Below are positions 1 to 10,771 of a stretch of DNA of 64,000 nt, piece by piece. Origin of the DNA: Alnus glutinosa (taxonomy: Eukaryota; Streptophyta; Magnoliopsida; Fagales; Betulaceae). The stretch is taken from contig NC_084888.1 of the NCBI RefSeq assembly GCF_958979055.1, positions 29,378,804-29,442,803 on the forward strand, in the 5' to 3' direction. A program made the position numbers and the translations under genes. The stretch's first letter is position 1. Each line of letters begins with the position of its first letter. The notes below the pieces were generated by a model that worked only from the letters and a program-made list of their open reading frames with translations, made no database searches and was not told where the DNA came from.

Positions 1-527
1 TTACAGGCTTTCCTTCTTCTTCTTTTTTTTTAATATTAATTGTAGTTTATTGTTATTTTTGTTCTCGTTTATAATTGGCAAAAATCGCGCTTACCATCTC
101 GAGGTTTCAAGGAATTACATAACATTTCTTGTTTGTTTCGTATTACATGCTAATTAATCTCTGTTGAAGTGGAAAATATTATATATTCATTACCAATTTA
201 CATTAAAAATAAATAAAAAATCAAGGAAATGCTTTTCACGCATAAGCAGTTTTGGACAATTTTGAGTGAAATGGAAAATGCTTAAAGGTTAAAAGGTTAT
301 TTTATATTTTTCTAAAAATTTAAGCTCGTAATGGCAATATATATATATATATATTATTGATTTTACTTGATGGATATTAGTAGTGTGAAGGTGATTAGTG
401 TATAATATTGTTTAATTTAGGGTTATTGTCTAATTTAAAAGACTAGTGCTATATGTCATACAAATATCTCATAAAGTCTACGTGGTAAGGTTTAGTAGCC
501 CTTTGATTAGCCTTTGTTAAAAAAAAA

Positions 528-716
528 CATGTTAAATACTAAATTGTATTCAACGTTCATTTAACAAGGCTAACATCGCACTCCGAACTAACCCTTGAAT
601 TAATCACCGTTAAAAAAATAAAAAATAAATAAATCATTAGTTGAGTTGGAGGAGTGTCACGTTAATATTGTTGGATAATTGTAGAATAAAAATATAATAT
701 CTAACATTACTCAAAA
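528..716. repeat. small palindromic MITE-like repeat, copy a
   Basis: The segment is imperfectly self-complementary: the words around 570-590 pair with those around 640-660. Its right end (a run ending in cattactc) resembles the end of the copy at 1247-1423. The two copies share the phrase gaactaaccct/caactaaccct followed by an AT-rich centre. It is strongly diverged, its borders are approximate, and no target duplication could be fixed. Confidence 0.4.
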
Positions 717-1246
717 AAAAAAATCCAATGACCATCGGATGTTGCCACATTAACTTTGTTAAATATTCGTTAATTCCTACACAATCTAAGATACATTTGT
801 GAGATCTATGCATGTGGGTCTTATTATACATGAGTTTTACTAATGTGCCTTAAATTGTGTAAAAATTATTTTTCTTTGTTGGATGTTGTAGCATTACTTA
901 ATTCAAAATAATGGAAGAACGCAATATCAGTTTTAGACGAAGATTAATATAGTTTTTCTTTTTTGATTATTATTACTAGCCTTCTTTCTATCACCACCGG
1001 TCTTCTCATACATGCTTTGCACGTGTTGAGACATTTTTTTCCCCTAATAGTCGAATTTTGGTTATAGAATATATTAATAAAGGGTTATTGCATTAATTTC
1101 TCTGTTGCTTGTTTTTAGGGAGTCTTCTATTTATAAAAGATGGTTACTTAGTTAAAAGATAAATAAAATAAAATTGCTCTGTTGCTATTGATATTAAAAC
1201 AGAAACTACACTTAACCCCTTCAATATACTAAGCAATTTGCAATAT

Positions 1247-1423
1247 GAGTATTATAAACCACATTTTTATTTCACAATTACCTTACAATGTTGACATGAT
1301 ACTCTCAACTAACCCTTTGATGAACCCCTGTTTAAGAAATAAAAAATCAATAATTAGTTAAGACTATCACATCAGCATTGTAAAGATAATCATGGAATAA
1401 AAATATGATATATAGCATTACTC
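1247..1423. repeat. small palindromic MITE-like repeat, copy b
   Basis: The left end (gagtattataaaccacattt) and the reverse complement of the right end (gagtaatgctatatatcata) match with few differences. The complementarity continues inward for about 65 bases to a short AT-rich loop. This is the structure of a MITE. The family is not identified. Confidence 0.5.
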
Positions 1424-2358
1424 TTTGTAATATTCCTCTAATCTACCAATACCTTACCAATCTACTATTAGGATTGCAATGTCTTCCATCGGTTACCATG
1501 TTCGTTAAGTTAGACGACAAGCACATCACATGGCTCACACGTGATATAAAATAACCATTATACCCCCATGAAATTTTTAAAATTACAATTATACCTTAAA
1601 AAACAATTGTTGGATCTAGCTGTGGGTCAAGCATGGGTTTTGGTTTTCATTCATTTTTTTTTTTTTTTTTTTTTATAAGTTTTGTTTTTAAATTTGTTCT
1701 TAGCGGAATGAGGATATATTGGACGTTATACCTTCATTCTGGTAAGATTTTACAAAAAATCTTAACAGAGGAGGACATTTTAATCCAAATAGTAGATTTG
1801 GCAGGGCGTATTAACAAAATTGATAAATTGAAAGGAACATTACAAATTACTTAATAGATTGAGAAAGCTAATGTAGTTTTCATATTATTATGAACAATCA
1901 TATACACACTATTTAAATCAAATGTTTATTCTCTAACTTGTAGAAAGCATCCTAAACCAATCTCATTGGGTGCAAACCCTAATCGAGTCTTTGTCCATAA
2001 ATCAACAAATTTTCACTTTTTAGTGATTAAATAATTTTCTTCGACCCAACTTTTAAAGAAAAATAAAAATCAGTTTGTGCATATTTCCCTTATGGAAGAC
2101 ATAATACTTAATTTGCTTGGCTGTAAGAAGATAGATTGTTTTCTTTGATGGTATCATCAATTCCATGAAAACAAGACTATTATCACTCAAACTTGATGAT
2201 CTTAATTTTCTTTTTTCTTTTTTCTTTTTTCTTTTTTTAATAGTTAGCTACAATTTTTGGATTCCCTTTTGGTCGGATCCCTTGGGAATTATTATGTAAA
2301 TGTCCACCTATCATTTTAATCTTTTCCTCTTCGTACTTTTCCCTAATTTTTTAATTTA

Positions 2359-2631
2359 TGCTCCGTTTGTTTCTTTGTAAAATGTTTTATGAAAAATGTT
2401 TTCAACATTTTCCGGTGTTTCATGTTTGGTAGAGATGAAAAAATAGTCAACCTGAAAATGATTTCCATTTGACAAAAAATGCATAGTAAATTTCGAAAAA
2501 AGCATAAATCATTTTTTTCAAACGACAGACGCAGTCAACCTTCACGCTCAAGCAATCGACCTTAGCCGGATTCCGACAAGCCAGATTGCCACACCGGTCA
2601 AAATTTGTTTTACCTCGAAACAAATGGAGCA
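2359..2631. mobile_element. short TIR element, family I (273 bp)
   Basis: It starts TGCTCCGTTTGTTTC and ends with the near-complement GAAACAAATGGAGCA, giving terminal inverted repeats of about 15 bp. The flanks ttaattta (left) and ttagctta (right) match at 6 of 8 positions, which would suit a decayed 8-bp hAT-type target duplication. There is no coding capacity. Confidence 0.55.
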
Positions 2632-2705
2632 TTAGCTTAATTTCTTACTTTCATTGGCTTTCACTGATGTGGAGCTTTGAGCTAAGCCGAGTTGAAATAA
2701 GATAA

Positions 2706-3401
2706 TGCTCCGTTTGTTTTAACGTAAAATGTTTTCTGTTCTAAAATATTTTCAACAAAATCATTTTCAGAAAAAATGATTTCCTTATAAACATTTTTCG
2801 GTGTTTGGCTCATACGAAAAAAAAACACAACGGTGAAAAATCACCAACGGCCATTTGTGTCGAATTTCGGCTAGATTCGCTAGAATCTGAGTTGGTCGGA
2901 TTTTGGTGAATGTGGTCAGAATTTGGCCATTAATGCAGGATTCCAGCTAGATTAGTCGGATCCTAGCGAAAGTCAGGATCTGGCCATTTGTACTGGATTC
3001 TAGCTAGTTTTGCCGAAATCCGACAGTAGTGTCCGAATTTCGGCAACTCGTCGAATTCTGACCAGTTTTGGCCATAATCTGCTAGCTAGAATCTGGTGAC
3101 GGTGGGCGGACGTCACTGGAGCCGTCAGAATCCGGCAAACGAGAACTTGCAACAATAAATTCAGACTACCAATAAACTTCAATGTTTGACAGTGGAAGAT
3201 TCCCATAAACGTGCCTGCAAGAATGAAGAGTTTAAATTCGAAAAACGATTTACGGTTTTGTAAATCGTTTTTAAAAAATTAAAAAAGTTTTTACAGTCAA
3301 ACTGAAAATAATTTCTGTTGACCATTATTTTTGTTCTCACCAAACACTAAAAAATATCAAAATTATTTTTTAAAAAATATTTTGTCAAAATAAATAGAGC
3401 A
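2706..3401. mobile_element. TIR element of the same family with internal repeats (696 bp)
   Basis: The left end TGCTCCGTTTGTTTTAACGT mirrors the right end, whose reverse complement is TGCTCTATTTATTTTGACAA. The termini are the same as in the 2359-2631 element 75 bases upstream. The interior (about 2853-3130) repeats a degenerate unit of roughly 60 bases built from words like attctggccattt, gattccagctagatt and gtcggatcc. No clear target duplication is visible. A 68-codon frame on the minus strand is only a by-product of these repeats. Confidence 0.55.
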
Positions 3402-3473
3402 TGATGTATAAAGTATATAATTTTAGGTGGGAACGGGCTACACTACCAGCTTGGTAATTCCACATTCCATAAA

Positions 3474-3847
3474 GAGAAATGATCCCTACATTCATTTCTC
3501 ACAACAGCCCCACAACAAGCTGACGTGGCTGGTAATATTTTATTATTTTTTTACAAAAAGAAATGAAAACAAAACAAAAAAATAATAAAATATTGAGAAA
3601 TGATCCCTACACTCATTTCTCACAACAGCCCCACAATAAGCTGATGTGGCTGGTAATATTTTATTATTTTTTTACAAAAAGAAAAGAAAAGAAAACAAAA
3701 AATAAAATAAAATATTACCAGCCACGTCAGCTTGTTGTGGGGCTGTTGTGAGAAATGAGTATAAGGATCATTTCTCTAAAATATTACCAGCCACGTCAGC
3801 TTGTTGTAGGGCTATTGTGAGAAAAATGAGTTTAAGGATCATTTCTC
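3474..3847. mobile_element. outer MITE interrupted by a second copy of itself
   Basis: The termini are GAGAAATGATCC and GGATCATTTCTC. The element is flanked by a perfect 9-bp direct repeat, ttccataaa, at 3465-3473 and 3848-3856. A 9-bp target duplication with long TIRs points to a Mutator-like (MULE) MITE. Removing the inner copy and one copy of its duplication leaves an outer element of about 183 bp, nearly the size of the inner one. Confidence 0.85.
3595..3776. mobile_element. inner MITE, same family, nested insertion
   Basis: This 182-bp copy has the same GAGAAATGATCC...GGATCATTTCTC ends. It is flanked by a perfect 9-bp duplication of the outer copy's own sequence, taaaatatt, at 3586-3594 and 3777-3785. 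Its arms carry the phrase about ccccacaa(t/c)aagctga(t/c)gtggctgg and its complement. The arms pair over about 70 bases. Confidence 0.88.
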
Positions 3848-3887
3848 TTCCATAAATTGTTGAATAACGAAAAGACCATGGAGTCGA

Positions 3888-3895
3888 CACGTGGC
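3888..3895 (+). promoter_or_regulatory. G-box/ABRE-like element upstream of the RING-H2 gene
   Basis: The word acacgtgg, containing the CACGTG core bound by plant bZIP and bHLH factors, lies about 130 bases before the likely first exon. This is a motif match only. Confidence 0.4.
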
Positions 3896-4038
3896 TTCCG
3901 TTGATTGGGAATACAAGAATAGTCCTTGCAGCAATTGCCAGATCAGCACGAAGTTCATGTCCAAAGAGTCTCTACGAGTGACCAAGTGGACCCCATACCG
4001 AAGCCTTTAAAGCCTCCCCACCAGCCCTAAAAACCACC

Positions 4039-4075
<37 letters not shown>

Positions 4076-4364
4076 AGCGCCCATCATCGGTAAGCGCTAA
4101 AACCCCTTCACTTTCAAGATTTTTGAGATTATCCGTTTAAATAGACGAAGTTTTTCTCAATTGTTTTGAGTGTTTCTGTGAGTTTTTTCTTTTTTGATAA
4201 CATTTTTTCTAAAAATGTCTTGTTCTTTGAGTTCTGGAATTTCTTTGTGGGGGCCTTTATATGATTCGTTTTGAGTTTATTTTTTTAAAAAACCATTTTT
4301 ACATGTAAATATTTAGGAGGAGGTTTGCTTTGGATGGTATCCAATTTGTTGCTGATTTTTTTTT

Positions 4365-4368
<4 letters not shown>

Positions 4369-4408
<40 letters not shown>
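4369..4408. repeat. AT dinucleotide microsatellite
   Basis: About 20 AT units lie between two T-runs inside the leader intron. The apparent frames through it are low-complexity artefacts. Confidence 0.9.
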
Positions 4409-4416
<8 letters not shown>

Positions 4417-4607
4417 TCCGTTTGTGGATTTTGGAATTTAGGCTTTTGGAGTTTTATAGGGTTATTGAGTTTTTGGCGTTTGCCTTGGAATTTTTTGATT
4501 GGTAAATTTGTGTGGTTTGACCCTGTGAATCCTCTTTCTTGGAATTTCATTTTCCTTTGTCTTATTTCTTTGAAGTGCAACAATTGGAAGTCTACCGTGT
4601 GTGCACT

Positions 4608-4735
4608 TTGTGAAACATTTTATGATATTGTTTGTGTTGTTGATCTATGGTATGAGGTTTTTTTTTCAGGGATTTGTTTGTGTGTTGTGAAACATTTTAT
4701 GATATTGTTTGTGTGTTGTTGATCTATGGTATGGA
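4608..4735 (+). repeat. local tandem duplication, period about 77
   Basis: The phrase gtgaaacattttatgatatt followed by gtttgtgttgttgatctatggtatg occurs twice, near 4610 and near 4687, inside the leader intron. Confidence 0.8.
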
Positions 4736-4861
4736 TTGGGAAAAATTTATGATTTTTCATTCTTTATTGTGTACCACATGTAGAGAAAAATGTAACTTAG
4801 TCTATGAGAGTGTTATTTATGAGTTAATCTTTCTGCCTCATTTATATTTAGAATTGACCAT

Positions 4862-7800
4862 ATGATGGCGAACGACAATTTGAAACGTGAGGAGAAGCCA
4901 TCTGAGGCTACTTTCCTGTCACACAAGAATGAAGAACTTGACTCCCACATTGTGAATGAAGTTACTGACTTTTCTAGGACCTTTCATGATCATAATGGCA
5001 CTGGGGCTAATACCATGGCCTTCCCATATAAACTGCTGCCATTGTTGCCCCTTCCTTGTGAAGATAGTCCTGGAATACCTCAACTTTACTCTCAGGAAAT
5101 ATCACAGATTGGTACTAGTTTTCTGACTGATGTCTCCCAATTCAGCAACACCCAAAATCAAAATCCCAAGATTGACCATAATTTCACATATGGGAATGGT
5201 AATGACCCCATTCTATGCAGGCCAATGTCAAACTTGTCATCTTTTGGAGGGAACATGAACAAATTATGTCCGTTTTCATGCTATGATAATTCAGGGTCTC
5301 TAAATAATGTAAGGAATTTTTATGCCAATAGTTTACAGAAGCTTCAGATTGACAGAAAACTTAAAAATGCACGCAGTAGTTCAGAAGGAGTCATACAAAT
5401 GATCACGCAGGATGGAGAAGCAACTGACAGTAGTATCTGTATGCCTCAGCTAAGAAGTGATTTCTTAAACCATGGAGTTAGCAAGCCTGTATTAAGCCAT
5501 ACCCCAGATGGTGAAGAACTAGGAATTAAAAACAGTGTCATGATCAGTGATGTTGAATCCAATTTTACAGAAAACCTTGATGGGAGTTTCCTGAACCTTG
5601 GTATTGGAGGTAATATAGGGGCTATATATCATTCTATTGTTTCTGGCAGAAACATCACTGGTAATACTGGACAGGTTGTTCCTCCTCAATTCAATACTTA
5701 CCTCACTCAAAAGGAAAAGAAAATTTCATTGAATCATGGTCTGAACAAGGCTGGCCTTATTTCTAGTTTTCAGATCAATGTTGGAGGAATGTCTACTCTA
5801 GTGCACAATGTGGGCGGTTGGACCTCTTGTAATAATGATCTTGAAGTAATGTCTGGGACAAGCACTGGATGTAATTCAAGTCCTTCATGCGTCTTACAAA
5901 CACCACGAATTGATAAGCTACATCACGTTTCAACCCCAAGAAACATGAACTTAGGCCTTGGAGTCAAAGGGAACTGGGATGCAAGATTTTCAAATATAGA
6001 CCCTAATCATGAAGTTGAAGGTTTTCCGGCCATATCTACAAAACCACTTGTCAGCAGTCAACCTGGGATGCCTGATCCTGGACAGGGCCGGGCGACTAGG
6101 CTGCCCTTGTTACCTTCTTTGATCAGGAGTACCACTCAACCAGCTTCTGACCAACCATGGAAATGTTATCTGGAATCTTCCAGGAACTTCTTATCTGAAT
6201 CTTCCCTTGCTTCTCCTTCTACTGGGCTCATAGGAAGCACCCCCATGCAAGACAAGTCAGGTGAGTTTTGAATTACCTTAGAATTGATTCAAGCCCAGCC
6301 AGTTCTAGAATTTTCCTAGAATTATTAAAAGCTAAGTTTGATAACCAACTTTCCTCTCATTGCCTGTTACCTCTTCAAGGTCTTCCTTATTCACTTCATT
6401 GCACATTATTGGTAATGGGCTAATTTCAACTGCTACTGTAACACACAAAATTAGTGGGTGCTAAAATGTTGATATGGTGATTTAAGAAGAAAGTCATGGC
6501 GGTTTTCACACTCATGGTTGTTTGTGACGCTTTCAATTCTGTGCTAACATGACCTTGACAAGTTAGGTGTTGGTTACTTGTTTGTCTTATTGTTGTGTTC
6601 TAAACATAATTTATTCCTACAGATACAAAAGAAAAGTTACAGACACTGACACTAGATGTTTAGCTTATGCCAGCATAAGTTGCACATCCATATCTTAGTT
6701 CTCCGTAGGCGTCATAATTCTTGTAGCTTAGTTGCTTTTATGGAATTAATTTTTTGAATATTGAAGTGCATGAATCTTCTAATTGGAAGGCAGAGGACCC
6801 TAGAAGGATTTTATCAGGTCTGTTTTTAACAAAAAAGAAAAAAAGAACTAAGGCTGCTGCATATTCCTGATGTATAAAAATATCTTCTGTCCAATAATTT
6901 TTACTGACTTCGAAACTGCTTTGAGCCTATTACATCTATATCATGCAGTAATTTGTGTTGTCCTAGTAATCAATTTGCTTTATTAATGAATTGTTGACCA
7001 ATACTTAAATTTGTCACCTAAATCATTGACAAACTAAATTGGATTTTTTAACAAAAATTAAAGTTTGTCAAATATTGCTATACAAGTCGGATTGAGGTCA
7101 TTATCCTATCCCTTGACATGCCTCGGTATCCGTCACCTAGTAATTTTTTTGATAAGTAATAAATTGGTTTTATTAAAAGTGTAAGACGCCCCAAAGTACA
7201 CTGGGAGTATACAATTGGAAGCACCTAACTAGAAAGAGAAAAAAGCAACAGTCCACAAAAAGAAAGAAACCCAACAAACCCTCAACAACCAAAAGCTCTC
7301 AAACCCAAACTCTTCTCTCGAACACCACAAAGAGCACTCAAAGCTACAAAAAAAAAAATCCCAAACAAGCTAACAAAAACCAAAGCGCTTAAACCCAAAT
7401 CCCACAAGGAACACTCAACACTTCAACACTTGAGCCTTTCCTTTCCTTTGCCTAGAGGGCACGCTTACATCGCCGTAGTCAATGGAGCTTTTCAGATTCA
7501 ACACCTCTCTCTTCCCTTTGACCTTAAGAGAGCCTTTTTACCCCAATGGAAATCCTCTTCAATGGCATCCAAAATCGCGAAGGACGGATTTTAATCTCCA
7601 GCTCCATCCGACATCCAATCCAAGAACATGTCGGGATGACAGACACCCTAGTAATTGATGGGGACTATTGATAAATAGTAATTCTCAAGAATATGTTTTA
7701 TTTTTTGTTTTTTTTTTCTTAATCTTTTTATCCCATTTAGCTTACATATAGTTGATTGAATAGGGGTTGTCACTCTTTTTCTTATGTTACTCATGTATAC

Positions 7801-10771
7801 TTACCTTATACTAGGATGGTGCACCTCTTCTGCTCTCTTTTAGTAAAAATTATTAATTGAAAAAAAAAAATGGATTTTTGCACTCAACCCTTGAATGTCT
7901 TTGTCCTACTACTTAGGGGCTGCTGATTGATATGTGTTTTGGGACAATGGGTTGCGTAAGTCAGTTTGTGTTCATCAACCCTGCAACTTCCATAATTTGT
8001 GATGCTTGGATTGGGTACTATGAAGGGATTTTGCTAGGGGGAATAGCGGGGGGAGACTTTGTATTGTTTTTATTTGTTTTGTACTAATTTGAATATTGTC
8101 TGGCTAAAGAAAATCTTTGAGTTCTGATACAATCATTATAATAGGATAATCTAAGATGGGACAGTCTCCTATCGAGATTGATAGACACATTTTCATGTAT
8201 GCTACCACGTGTTTGTGACAACTTAGATTATTGAATGGAGTAGTAACCTTTTTATATGAGAGACAATAAAGTGAAAAGTACAAAGTACTAGCCTCTTATT
8301 TTTAAAGAAAAAATGATTGTTTTTGGTTCATATATGCAACAATATACCCATTCAGATGGAAGTATATATAGATATACACTATTTATGCCACTAGTTCAAG
8401 CAAAATTGGAGGGTACCCACCTTTGTAGTTTGTGAATTTATTTAACAATTTTTCATTTTCTGCCAATGGTGTCACAAGGGATAATTACCATATTAGAATT
8501 TTGAATTTAGAATAAGTCTCTTTAAGACTTGCGACCCTTGGACAAATAAAAATCTACTAGATTATCTAGGGTGCTGAAAGAGCCCCAGACATCTTGTCAT
8601 CGTTGAATTAAGAATACAATTGACATTGAGTTTTTATTGTTTTCTTTCAAGCTTTGGCTTGTTGCTCTTTCGAGTAGAAGACGTCTTCTATTCTTTATCT
8701 CTCATGCTATCCGTTACGTCATATTTCAATACATGGTATGTTTTGGCTTCTCTTCTTTGTTGCTTTTAATGCAATAGTACCTTTTATGGTGTAAACTGAA
8801 TGGTGCCTAAATAGACTCTCATCTATGTCGTATAGCAAGTGGTATACTATTGGATATTATTTGTTTAATAGCATCTCTCTTGAATTAACTTTGAATTTTC
8901 TCTGCAGGGCAGCCTTTCCCCATTTATGAGGGAAGTGCTGCTCAAGTTGCTGGAGAAGGTATACTTGTCAATAGTGTCAGGGCCAGCTAGTAAGGCATTT
9001 TTACATTATACACCAGCATAACTCCTTAGTAACCTACATATTTATCGGTGTATCCTCTCTTTGTTTCTGGGGTTATGGTTCTGATTCTTAATGTATTTAG
9101 TAATAATCAAATCTCATGAATTTCAGTACTCATATGACTTGATGAATGTGTCAAGAATGGGTGAAATGGAGGGTTGGCTTGCTCAAATCTAGTAGTCAAG
9201 ATAGCAGCTATACTGGATAGCTTTTGGGATCATGTCTTCCATTGCAATGTTTCATTTCTAGCTGATTTATTCACAGAAAAGGATAGAAGACGAAAAGTTT
9301 GGGCTTAAATGATGATTGTCTAAGCTGAACTCAGTTTATTTCATTCATATAATAAATTCAATCTATATCTACAATTCTAAGTTAAATACAGAGCTAGACT
9401 AATCCAGGATACAGCTTTCACTTGCTCATGTCACTAACTGAGCTATCTTATTAACTGATATGGTGATTTCTGACAAGGTTTTGATGGCTGCTTGCAGGTC
9501 GTCTTGGTCAACCTGAAGCCATTGTTCCTGTTCAGTTTTCAAAAATTGGACCTGCTTCTACCACCGGTATTACACTGTCTACTACCTAAACCACAGTTGG
9601 ATATTTGTCACAATTTTCATTGAAATTTCTTATAAGCTTCATAACTACTACAGGTCAAGGAATGCCAGGGGCAGAGAGAAATTTGACTGCTCAGACTTCT
9701 AGTGATCTTGTTGGACCATCTCTTAAGAGGCGTGCAACTGAACTCCTCACAGCTGCTATCCCGTCTCGCCGCAGAAAGACCAGAACACCAAGACCTTCCA
9801 TTCCTCCATCCAAGCCAACTTTGGCCCGTAGTGCTCCATCACTCCCGAACCTGGCTCAGACTGCTTCTGCTCTACCACCTCCACCCCAGATAACTTCAGC
9901 CCCATCTCGTCTGCCCCATTCCCGGACTATTGTTTCTTCCCAATTAAACAAAGCTCCTCCTCTACCACCCCTACCTCATAAAACAGCTCTCCACATAAAA
10001 TGGAAAGGTATTTCTTGATGCTTCTTTAGATCTACTTTCTCCTTTTACAAGATGTCGCTTTATTTTCCAAAAGCCTGCTTCCTTTTTCTATACTTAAAAC
10101 AACTTTTTTTCTTTTCTTGTGATGTTACAATATGGTTATTGTGGGAAATTTTAATTTCATTTAAATTATCTTAGCCCTATTATTTTAGCACTTTTATCCA
10201 TAGTGTGAGCTCATGCTGTTTTAAATGCTATGTTTATTCCATGCTGGACCATATTCAACATACATTCACTATAGTTTTGAAACGGACCAAGCTTGGATCC
10301 TGATTTTGATCTATCCTGAGTATGGCTGTTTGATTTTTCTTTCTATCTATCTATTAATATGTTTTGCATGAGGGATGTACTTTAAGTGTGCTTTCTTGAT
10401 AACCTGGTCTGCTACATTTGAAAGATCTGCTGAGCCTTGTGCTTTTATACCCAAAACGTTAATGGGTTGATGATGTTAGTGATAATTACAGAATAATTTT
10501 TTACAGAATTAGTACTGAATCTACTGATGATTAGAAACTTTTCATTGCAGGCTTCAATCGAACTCCTCGACCAATTGGAGGGAAGTGTTTGTTATGCAAG
10601 AGGAACCTCTCATTCACACCGGATGGCCCTGTTTTCCAGCCAACTAATCCTCCAGCTGTTGCCGTTTTACCATGCACCCACACCTTTCATGAGTACTGCT
10701 TGCAGCTTATCACCCCTGAAGACCAAGCTAGTAATCCTCCATGCATTCCTTGTGCCATTGGTGAGAATTAA
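4862..10771 (+). CDS. RING-H2 zinc-finger protein, probable E3 ubiquitin ligase (697 aa, 5 coding exons)
   Basis: Coding exons are 4862-6260, 8908-8958, 9498-9566, 9654-10007 and 10551-10771. Every internal junction splits a Gly codon in the same phase, and the total is 2094 nt. The C-terminus carries a RING-H2 finger: C637 and C640 (CLLC), C666, H668, H671 and C674 (CTHTFHEYC), C689 and C692 (CIPC). A basic stretch at about 531-550 (LKRR, then SRRRKTR) looks like a nuclear signal. It is followed by a Pro/Ser-rich linker at 551-620. Residues 1-466, all in the first coding exon, have no recognised fold and are Ser/Asn-rich. Fingers of this type normally recruit an E2 for ubiquitin transfer, so the ligase role is inferred. 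A potentially nuclear location rests only on the basic patch. No substrate is suggested. The start is the first of two adjacent ATGs after the leader acceptor. Intron 6261-8907 hosts a LINE fragment. Confidence 0.85.
7146..7646 (-). mobile_element. 5'-truncated non-LTR retrotransposon 3' end (about 500 bp)
   Basis: On the minus strand it ends TTACTTATC followed by a short A-run (on +, tttttttgataagtaa). It is flanked by cctagtaatt at 7136-7145 and 7647-7656. The segment next to the tail (gtaagacgccccaaagtaca) recurs in the copy at 15522-15689, so these are members of one LINE family. It sits in intron 1 of the coding part of the RING-H2 gene. Confidence 0.75.

Larger units (their letters stand above)
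1..2358. other. intergenic, AT-rich, no gene seen
   Basis: No reading frame here shows codon structure or a recognisable protein. The stretch has AT runs, a T-run near 1652-1674, and two small diverged palindromic repeats listed separately. The window edge cuts it on the left. Confidence 0.6.
4020..4861 (+). other. 5' UTR exon and leader intron of the RING-H2 gene
   Basis: A short leader with a CT microsatellite (about 4039-4073) ends at a donor, catcatcg|gtaagc, at 4090. The intron runs to an acceptor, tatttag, at 4851, ten bases before the start codon. The intron contains a T-run, an AT dinucleotide tract (about 4369-4408) and a local tandem duplication. The transcription start is not fixed by the sequence. 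Confidence 0.55.

Noticed and set aside
2447..3206. Minus-strand frames of 61 and 68 codons
   Set aside because: They fall inside the repeats of TIR elements and have no independent support.
4299..4722. Frames of 94 and 130 codons on both strands
   Set aside because: They run through the T-runs and AT microsatellite of the leader intron, and the proteins are Ile-Tyr-Phe-Lys repeats.
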